64,000 nt of DNA from Hoplostethus atlanticus (lineage: Eukaryota > Chordata > Actinopteri > Trachichthyiformes > Trachichthyidae): the NCBI GenBank assembly GCA_034670405.1, contig JAXDDX010000004.1, positions 6,733,001 to 6,797,000 of the forward strand, read 5' to 3'. Made by a program: the position numbers and the translations under genes. This document shows, in pieces, positions 25,558-36,500 of this stretch; positions within the stretch are counted from its first letter, which is position 1; every line of letters starts with the position of its first letter. The notes under the pieces were generated by a model. That model was not told the origin of the DNA. It was given only the letters and a program-made list of their open reading frames with translations, and searched no databases.

Positions 25558-25803
25558 GGATGTGTGTGCAAATGACTAAAGAATCCCAGTTCAGTCATGA
25601 CTGCCAGTTTTCTGGACTGCTATACAAGACGGCAAAATGATGAATGTCTCTTGGCGCGGGCTTTTATGATTGTGAACAAACCCTGGAAAAACACCCTGCC
25701 CACCCCAAGCCCAGTGGGCCCATTCCAACCAACCAACCAACCAAATGGTCTCATTATAATGCAGGCCCACAGACGAAGAGAGAGACGTGATTATGGTGAT
25801 GAT

Positions 25804-25845
<42 letters not shown>

Positions 25846-28800
25846 CGTGAATCATATATAACTCCCAATCTTGATAATTATCACCCAGTAATGAGGAGAG
25901 GACCCAGACAGACAGTGTGTGAATGTATGAGATACATACACCAATGGTTGATGAGTAGGCTTGATGTTGAACAATTATTCATTACAATAGTTATATCACC
26001 AATTAGCAATATTGCCTATACTTTGCCTATTTTGTGACACTGCAAACTTTTTGCAATCCTGTTACCTCTCTCTATGACATGAGTAGTAGAATAAATATTT
26101 AATATCTTGATTATTACTCCAAATATAGTTTTCTGCGCCCTGTAACCGACTCTACAAGAGAACAGGGGTTGACTTGCATGTTAAACAAAAGAGGTCAGGG
26201 ATGAGACCAAACACATCACGATGTATCTCTGAGTCTAGTGTTATGTATGACATCTTCAATGGTCCTGATTAATGGTTTACGCTGACAGCAGGTGGTGAGG
26301 AAGGAGGAAGTCAACATTTTGTAAATGGGGTGCTACATTGCTATTATCTAACAAAATAGACAGACACGGTGATGATATAACGATGATGAGGATGATGACG
26401 AAGATGCTGATCACAGATGTCCCGGCACACTGACACATACGAGAGAGTGTGATTTCTGAATAAGCACATTCTGGTGAAAAACAGTCATACAGCCAACTCT
26501 CATGTGTCTGTTGTTTGATACGTAATGATACAAAAATGGACATTTCCAGAGAATCTCCCATACAAAGGGAATAGTCTACTGTCTATAGTATATCTTGTAT
26601 TGTCTCTTTACCATGTGTGTCTGTATGTACAGTGAAACTCTGCAAGTTGTCAGTACTCCCACTCTCACAAATTCCTGTATATTTATTATACAAGTCATTG
26701 CAATTCTGGTCCTGATTCAGCTCTTACCAGTTTGCCCATGCAACGCTGTTGCCCCACTCCATTCTCACATTTGTGGTGGAGGCTCATCTTGCAGGCTTTG
26801 CAGCGCAGGCCGTGCTTCGCCGTGTTCCCCGCCAGGAACACCACATGCTTGGCTGTGGTACCTGATACACACACACACACACACAGAAAACAGGCAACAT
26901 GGTCAAGTCCTCTTTTCAGCATGGTAAAATCACTGATGTCAGGAACTGCACTAATATGGTATTCCTATATGAATATGAATCCCATCTAAGTAGGCAGAAT
27001 TAGAACAATTTTCAATGAAAAATATTGAACCCCATCGACAATCCCAAGTACAACCTATTACACCTCTAAAACTCATGCCAATAACTCCAAAACCTTTGCT
27101 GAACTATTCATCTGAAGTTGTTTTCCCGGTTATAGGTTGACAGTGTAAATATAGCCACTTTACTTCATTTGACTGCATCTTTAGGCAAAGGCAAGAACAG
27201 TGTAGAATAGTCATAAACACTTCAGACTACACTCATGACCTTCAGCATCCTTTGGGAAATGATCTCCTACTTAAAAAGTGTTCAGAAATAAAGGATATCT
27301 AGCACTTATGAGGAAATAAATAATATACTGATTCAAATTATCCATACGACCTTCAAGGCCCCAAACATTCTGCTGTAAAATGAAAGTGTTCAAATTAAAC
27401 GGGACCTCAATTACTCCAATACTCCTCAAAATCCTGTCACTCTGTCTCTGCTTTTCACATCCTCCTTTACACCACACACCTCGAGCTGCTGCCGGTAAGT
27501 GGCTCACTCTCACCCGTTGATGTACAATTCACAGATGCTGGAATAAATGAAGATTCATCCACTTTTTTTGTGGTAGTTAACAAAACGTGAACACTGCAAC
27601 TGCAAGCAGTCGTGTGTGAATGAGTAACAAATGAGTATAAAGTGAGAAGCAGAGAAAAGAGACTGACAAACAGGCACAGCACAAAAAATAAGAGAGAGAA
27701 AGCCAACAAAAGAGCAAGAGTGAGAGTTGGTATGTGTATGTCCATGTGAGCCAAATTACTAACAGTTGGGTCCAAAATCTGAGTCCACTACAGAGAATTG
27801 TTTGATTTAATCATTTATAAATAACTATGATTTTATTACTCAGTTTATACTTCTTATTCAAGGAATACATTATTTAGAACTGAATTAAAATTTTTAGATC
27901 TTTGAGAAATGATCATAGGAAATTGAAAAATATATATATCTTGTTCATACACCATTTGGTAAGGTTTTCTCAAATTTTTCTCATACGATGTATTTCATTC
28001 AAATATTAACAACTATAACCAGATATTGACCAAATTAATTTGGTCATCTTTGTGTTATTGTCGCTACTACTGGTGCTTTAACTTTGAAAAAACACTTCTG
28101 TTGAAAAATATTTTTCATTATTAATTAATAATGAATAATGAAAAATATGTTATCTTGTTTGAGAAATATAATTTCAAATTTGTATTAGTTTTTGATAAAT
28201 GATGAAACAAAAGGGTTGTTGGTAGTGGACCCCACTGTATGTACAGTATATGGGTAATATTGGTATGTAGGGAGGGCCGTGCAGCTTAGCAGTATGCTCC
28301 ACATCTGTGAGTTTTGGGAATAATCAAACGTCCCTTGTTTATCTCAGGGATTTTATATTCAATTATCTCTTGTTAATTCAATTAGATTAACAGGTGAATT
28401 TGGTGGAGCTCGACCTCTTATACCTATGGCAAGTTTAGTTGCCTTCACTTTTAAACATTTATACAGGAATATTGGGCCCATAAACACCCAAAGCATAAGT
28501 GATTCTGCACAATGATCCTAACCATCAAGGTTCTCTTGGCCTATATAATTTATAAGAAACAATCTCAGGATGTCAGAACACAGAGGGTGACGGGAAATGA
28601 AGCTTTGTCATGAGAAAAGACAAGCTGAAAATTACCGCTCCACATTGTAATAGAATCATGCTATTAATTAGCTTGTCAAAACAATGGTGCTCACAAACAT
28701 CAGTGGCGTACAGCTTGACAGAGTTATTTCCCATTCCACAATCACAAAAAAGGGCAGCATTACCTCACATCACAGCGCTGTTATTAGTTGTAGTCTGGCA

Positions 28801-30348
28801 GCTATGCACCTCCAGCTCTTTATTGATTAATCAATGAGCACGTGCCCTGCTCTGGCCCAGACTCTTTGTGTGCGTGTGAAAATGTGGGCATGCAAAGGAT
28901 TCATTGATCTACTTCTCTCACTGGGCATTAGAGCACAGTGAGTACATAAGGTATTGTTTGTCCAAGTTCCATCATCATCATTTGGGTTAAATTGTTTATG
29001 GATTACTGTTAATTGTGGATGGGCAATTGCAAGCAAGCCAATTTAATCACAGAAAAAAAGCGAAGGAATGTCAGACAGCATTTAGGTCCAGATGGTCTGC
29101 ATAGTCCACTATGATCAGCAGGGTGAACAAGGCCAGCGAGGTGAGGTGATACTGCTCTGTAAATATGAAACCACCCAGAACACCAGAGGCTTGTACAAGA
29201 CAGCAAACATGAGATACTGTGTACTTAAAGTGTGACTCCCCTCATGTTTACTTAGCCACAGGAAAAAAAAATCTCTGCTTGTTCCACACATGCTGTAATG
29301 TGAACTTCTGCCACAGCTATCTGGAGCTAGGCTGCAGTGTCAGGAACTTGAAACTTAATAATAGGTGGAAAACTAGGTCTGTATTTCCCACTTAAAGGTC
29401 TTGTATTGCTCGGCCAAGCCTCATTGTCACAAGGCAAGAGGAGTTAGTGACATTGAAATGGGAACCACAGAAATGTGATCCTGGTCTGAGCAGTATGCAG
29501 CAGCAACCACAACAAAGCAACTGTGAGCCGCAGAAGTTAGCTGATCTCACAGATACCTGTACAGATTTTTAGGTCAAGCTAAATCAGGTCAACTGACTAT
29601 GCTGTTTCATAGTCGACCACATTAACAAGCACATATGTCAGCATACAATTTCTCTGACACATCATCATCTGACCATCATCCCTTGTCCATCTCTCAGCCT
29701 GGACAGAGACAGGAAGCAAATGAAACCGTTGTCAAACGGTCGGGGTTGTTTGAGCCGACTCATTCCAATAACATGCTGGAATAATGATAATAAAATAATA
29801 GCAGCTAGGACGGGAACAAACCACTGTGTCTGAGCAGGCAGACACTAGTATCTGACAATGTCATCTTCCCTCTGTAATGGCTGGGTCAGATGGGTAATGC
29901 ATCAGCTGGGTAATGGCATGTAGTGTGTGTGTGTGTGTGTGTGTCTATTACCACAGTAGTAGACTGAACAACTGCCATACTCTCTTCATCTCCCCTCTCG
30001 TTTTGTTTTCCACACAAATTATTTTTTCTCTCTTGCATATTTTCTCAGTTTCTCCCTCCTTTGTCCAGCAATCCTCTCCCTCTTTATCTCCCCCATACAA
30101 ACGATGCACAAACTCTCCATACGCCTCCAACGCCTACACATTGATCCATTAAGCCACCGTTCTTACTTCACGCCTCCTAATTTCCTGTGCAAATAATCTT
30201 CATCTTGACCAAGACTCCCTGTATCCACACTGACCTAAGCAACCCTCTTTGGTTTATTTGCAACTAAGTGTAATTAGTTTTGCCCATTGGCATTTTATCT
30301 TTCACTACTAAAAAACAGACAGACAGACAGACAGACAGACAGATATAC

Positions 30349-30424
<76 letters not shown>

Positions 30425-30918
30425 TCATCAACCTGCTCATAAACTTTCAACCCATTTGGAGCACTGAGGATTAATACAGCTCTGCTGTAGACGTCTGGAA
30501 ATGGGTTCACCCTGCATCTGCTGGTGCACTAGTAATCGCTGCCCAAACATCTGGGAGATTAGAGGACCAATTACATTTGGAATCTGATCTACCCAATACC
30601 ATTTTATTGGGCTTTTCTGGCAAATTAAGATTCAACTTAGCTTTTTTTTTAATCACAGGGTGTATCTGAAAAATACTTGTCTGTAGTTTGTAGTCAAGGC
30701 TGACTAGAATATGTCATATCCTGAACAGATGTAACAGTGATGTAACCTCTAATATGATCACATGGCGTATCCCAAGAGCCCTACATAAAACTTGTAAAAT
30801 GTAACTTTTCTCTTGTAGACTTTTTCCCCATTGACATCGATGTAGCTTGACATTTTAGAGTGCACTCTTAATGGTTTAACAGTTTGTGAAACAACAGCAA
30901 CACAGTTCAGCTGTGTGT

Positions 30919-30957
<39 letters not shown>

Positions 30958-33091
30958 ACTGTGTGCATGTAGAAGGGAGGTATGGAAAAGCTTTCATTAG
31001 CAGTGTGATTCCACCCCAAATCTGCCAGCAGGATCTGACCACTTGTGAACCTTGACCTGTGACCCCAAGATTAAAATCCCTCTGGGCTCAATACAAACTA
31101 CCATGTTTATCTCAGGGATTTAATAGCCCAGATTAGTGCATGTTAATCAAAGCAGATTAAGACTCATTCAGGTTGAATATCAACCTCTCTCAACAATCCC
31201 ATTAATTTGGCCGCCTTGATTTAAAGCATTAAAATTACCTTGAAAGTATGTTACTGTCCCCAAAGGTTGTTGACAGTTATATCCTGTAATAGTATCTTAT
31301 ATTGCTGCATATAGTCTTTGCTATGTACTGTAGGAAAAATACAGTTTATGAGGCAGATGCAGCACATATCCTTGAGCTCTTCATATGAAATTTCTTATAT
31401 TAAATAGCAACGTAAAAGCCGCCCTAGGAATTATTAGCTCTTTTCACCTCTGCACTGTAAATTACATTTTACCCTCTATCAACCACAGATAACTCTCCCA
31501 TTCATTCTCCAGCATAAAGTCAGACGTTCATTTAAAAGCCATTTGCAGCAAGGGCCTGCAATAAATAACTCGGCATTACCCATTATTCAGTCAGAGAATT
31601 TTTATGTACTGGTGAAACTAATCCACAACACGTTCAGTAAGAAGGGCATCTGCTTTTACGAACAAAGGCTACATACGAACTACACAAAGAATACAACCCA
31701 TCTAGTGAGAAAAAAGCTGGTTTGAGTGCAACCCATCTTTTCCCACACTACCAACAAGAAAGGTAGGGAAAGGTATCAACATGTTTCAGTGGTGACTTTT
31801 AACCAACGCTATTCTTTATTTTTATTTTGGAGATTTTTAATTATTGGCAGTGCAGTCTCAGAAATGATTGAGTCTGATTAATCCAGTAAGACAACGTGCT
31901 GTTTGATTAGGTCATTGATTTAGAGACTTTTCATGCTCAAACAACAGGAGCTGAAGAGCATCCTTATAAATTTAGAAATCTGCCAGAGCGGGTTGACACT
32001 TGTTACATTAAAAACACTATTTAATAAAAAGGTACACAGACGTAGCAACATGATGCTAATTCCACTACTGTAGTTGTTCTACCTTGAATGAGTAATTTAA
32101 TGCTATTAAACAATTTAATTTATGTATGGGCTTGCGTGTGGAGATAGTATTAGATAGTTACATGAATATTTCATGTAGCAACCATACACTTGCAACTGAG
32201 ATCAGTGTAGTTTTCATATTAGTATTCTCATAAAATATAGCTCATGTTGTAATCCAGACATTTATTAGTTATAATATCTCATGTTGGATTACACCAGGCA
32301 GTGATTTAGATAGTAAAACGTTTCACCTTGTTGACAATAATTATGCTTGCAATCTGTCAAATCAATTGAATACATTGTGTGAATTCATCCTGTATTATCC
32401 GTGTATCATACACATTTTGTCATAAGAGCAAATGCACGCCCACAGATAAATGCTAATAAGTTCAGTGCTCTATTGAATTTTTACAAATGAAGTTAGCTCA
32501 GCCTTCTCTCGTAAATCTGATGCATGAGTCAGAAATCACTATAATCCAATTCAGCTGTTTTCATTATGGATGACACATTAATTTTGTGCAGACTTTAATG
32601 TAATAAAACATCGTCCTCTCGGAACTAGGTGGGTGTTTACTATTTCTAGTCTGCTCTTCATAATATCAGCGTTTTCCTGTTCATCTATTAAGCAGTGATT
32701 TGCTGCGCCTCTGCATACAGATACTTAGAGTATTTATGGTCCTCAGAACACATTTTAACTTAAACAATGAAACTGATTAACTCATCCTAGAAGTAAAATT
32801 GGTACGTTGTGTTAAATTCCACTTATCTACAAGATTTCAAGCAGTGTATTTCAAGTACATTATGTTCAGTACCACACTTTGCATCATGTAACATGTATAT
32901 AACTATGCTGTAGCATTTTCTAATGAATAGCCATTAGTATTGCAGGATATTCTTCCACTGGCAGTTTCAACCCCCCGCTCCGTCCCCCTGCCGCCACCTC
33001 TCTGTCTCTCTCTCTCTCTCTCTCTGCTGCTCTCTGACTCTGGGACACTGAATCAGACTTTGACAGTATCATAGAATCCACTCCTCTGCTC

Positions 33092-33134
<43 letters not shown>

Positions 33135-33492
33135 CCGCCCACCATCCTCTCTCTCTGGCTCTCTCTCTCTCTCTCTGTTTTAGGAGGGGCCAGTGCTGAC
33201 CACAATGTGTTCTCATTAAAGCTGAACAAACGAGGAGGAGCACAACAGATTTTTTTTACGAGTGGCCAGAGGGAGCAGCACCAATCACAGGCCAGGCAGG
33301 TTTTACATTACACTTCTATTGTAAAGAGACCACCAGAGGGCCATTCAGAACTTCAGCCATTTGACTTACCTCAGTGGACAAAGGCCACACATAACAACAT
33401 AATAACTTTAGTTGTACTTAAGCATACTCCTGTTCGTAAAAGCATGTCGCATCAGCCTTACAGGGGTGCTGCTGCCTTCCTATCATGTGTAT

Positions 33493-33524
<32 letters not shown>

Positions 33525-36500
33525 GCGGGGGGGGGGGGTGCATATTAGGGTTTGTCCGCTATGGAATTTTGAAGGCCAATTCCGATAACGATATTTTTGC
33601 ATTGAAACTGTCGATATTTTGTCTCAATATTCAGTATCTTTTCAGCATGAAAAACCAATATGTCAGTCTAACTACATACATACATACGTACATACATACA
33701 TACATACATACGTGTTTGCATGCATGTTTTTATACATGTGCATACATTTACAATACTTTCCATTTGATTTATTTTATCTGCTACCAGATGCAATGTCAGG
33801 GACTTGTTGGACTTGCAGATGGTGTGGGAAACCCTGGTCACTATCGAGCAGAATGGGCCGTGGTGTATAAAGTCTCAGTGGTCCATCTGTGCTGATGGCT
33901 AACAAGGAAGGCAGCAGCCAAGGAAACAGTGAGGGGGGGGGGGGACAGGTAGCTGGGTGGCGCTGGCTGTTGAGCCTATACTGGCTAACAATCACATAAT
34001 CAGACCCTAACAGATGGATGGAGGGACCGGGCTCAATTTGCAAATCAGTAGCACGATGTTGCTACTGGGTATTTGTCTGTGTACATCATTATCATTGGCC
34101 ATAGACATGGTACTTGGCATAATAATGACAGGACACCATATAAAGCATTGGTAAGAGTCATTGGTCCTGCTGTCCTTCATATGTGCCATATGCCATATGT
34201 ACCATACATTTATTACACCCTGTGATTAAAGTGATTCTGTTTTTCATTCTAATTACATTGACATTGTACTTTGCTCAGAGCGTGGTGGACGGAGGCATCA
34301 TCACCCACCTACAATCATGTGGTTGCAGACGTCACAGAAGGTGGGCTTCTTGAAGATGTGCTCCATGAAGCAGTGTCCCGCCGAGTCTATGTGGAGCGGG
34401 TTGCGTGCTGGGGAGCGTGATGAGGGAGGAGGGGCGCAGGGGATGGCCGGGGGGACCGGAGGGATGTGGAGGTTAATGGAGTGAGGGGGGGCCATCCCGA
34501 TGCTGCTGAGATGGCCTGTGCTGCTGCTCACATCAGAGAGCAGTTCGGTCTTGTTGTCGTTGCTGGTTCGGAAAAAGTTATCAGCACTCTTGCTGCGGAT
34601 GCTCTTGGTCTTGAAGGACAAGGAGCGCTTCAGTCTCTGCAGCTGAAATAGGGAGAGAGGAGAGAGCAAAGAGCAAGGGAGAAAAAAACAGAGAAAAATA
34701 ATAGATGAATGTAGCATGAGAGAAAGAATCAAGGGAGAGAATGAATTAAGGATGAGAGAAAGAAAAACCATGAGACTGACAGGACAGAGTGAGATGTGAA
34801 ATCAATTGATTCCTGTAATAAGCTACTTGAGTCACTAGCTTGCAAATCATCAACTAAATGTCCTTAGGCAACACTGATTTTCTCACTCATTTCCTTTATC
34901 TCCAGCCAACTCCATTCATGCTGTACAGCGGGGGCCGGTAAAAAAGCCATTGCTAGTGGCAACTCATCATTGTTCAGTGGAAAACCTGAGAGGTCCCCCA
35001 CCTGGAAAGGTAATATAATTTCCTATAGGGCAATGCATCACATCAACACCATTTCTAACACGCTGGGTTGCCATTAGGGTCCTCTCTTACAAAAAGGCTA
35101 TTTATAAAGCTACACCACTGACAACTCCTCATTTACCCTCACAGTGTGTACTGCCTCTTCTGTGATGAAACCCAGTTAATTCTAGGCTCCATCTTGCAAT
35201 AACAAATCTCCCAGCTATACACTGTCATGTTAAGGTGCTGGTTTCTGTCCGGTCTGTGCCTCGAGGTATCTGATTGAAGAAACAGATCTTTGTGTATTTA
35301 AGTAATTCATGACCAGGGAAAGGTCTCCTAATGATGCATTATGTCCTGATACACAGTAGGGGTCTGCCTGTATAATTGGAAATTAACACCTGGGTGGATT
35401 TCCTGTAGTTCTGCTGGTTGCTGAAGGTTGATCCGTCCTCTCCCTAAACATGGTAATTGACAATGTGTTCTAAGTTTGTTTACTGGAGAGCATGAGCACA
35501 TAAGCACACACACACACATAGACAAGTACTGACGCTTACCGACATACACACACTCACATATGCATGTATATGCACGCACATAAACACACAAACAGACTTC
35601 AAACAGTTTATATCTGGTGTTTGATTCAGTATAACTAGCTAGAACTATGCTATTCTTAGCATCTTAGTTAATTAAACAGAGATATGAAACTCATCTCAAA
35701 GGTGAATGAACATGGATTTTGTCTGCTATGGATATTTTGGCTGACATGCATCAGAAAACTTTTCAGAGCACTTGATTCATTATTGTAGTTATGGCTGCAC
35801 CATCGCATGCATGTGAGTGTTTGTGATGATGAAGATCTATTGATTCAACCGGTCACTCTGGAAACAATCAATATGGACCCCTTCTCTACCACTACCACCC
35901 ACACATACACACACACACACACACACAGACATGCACATAAACACACATACACATATATTTTCCCTGCAACCCATTGTAGTTCTCCTTTCACAAGTCTGCC
36001 TAAAAAGCAGACGAGAAGGGTAGAGAAAAAACACAGTTGGCTCTGGATAAGTCAGCTATATATTTTGTGTGTGTCGTGCTTATCTACAAAGGCTATAATG
36101 GTAAAGGGTACAATGATCCATTCCTCAAGACTGAAATGCAACACTTGTTATATACTTCAAAGAAAATGAACACTTAGAGAGAAATCAGACAATCGTGTGA
36201 GGAAATGTGTGCATGCACCCAAGAGCTCATGCTGTTGTTGATGGCACCAAATCAATCATATGAGCTATAATGTATCATAAAGCAGGGAGAGTTAATGGGA
36301 AACGGAGAGGGAATGGAAAAAACTAATTGGCCCACAACATTTCATGAAATAACATGAACATGAATTATATACCTTTTTTGGTGGATCTTAAACAGCGCTT
36401 GGAACAAAGAGTTTCCTCTAGAAATTGGGGTGATAATGGACTTCATCTTTAATTTACCTATGCGTGACATTCATTTCAGCGGGTGACTTATTTTAAACAG

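Noticed and set aside
25597-26037. 146-codon ORF with a poly-Asp run
   Set aside because: The run comes from a (GAT)n/(GCT)n microsatellite, and the remainder has no family features.
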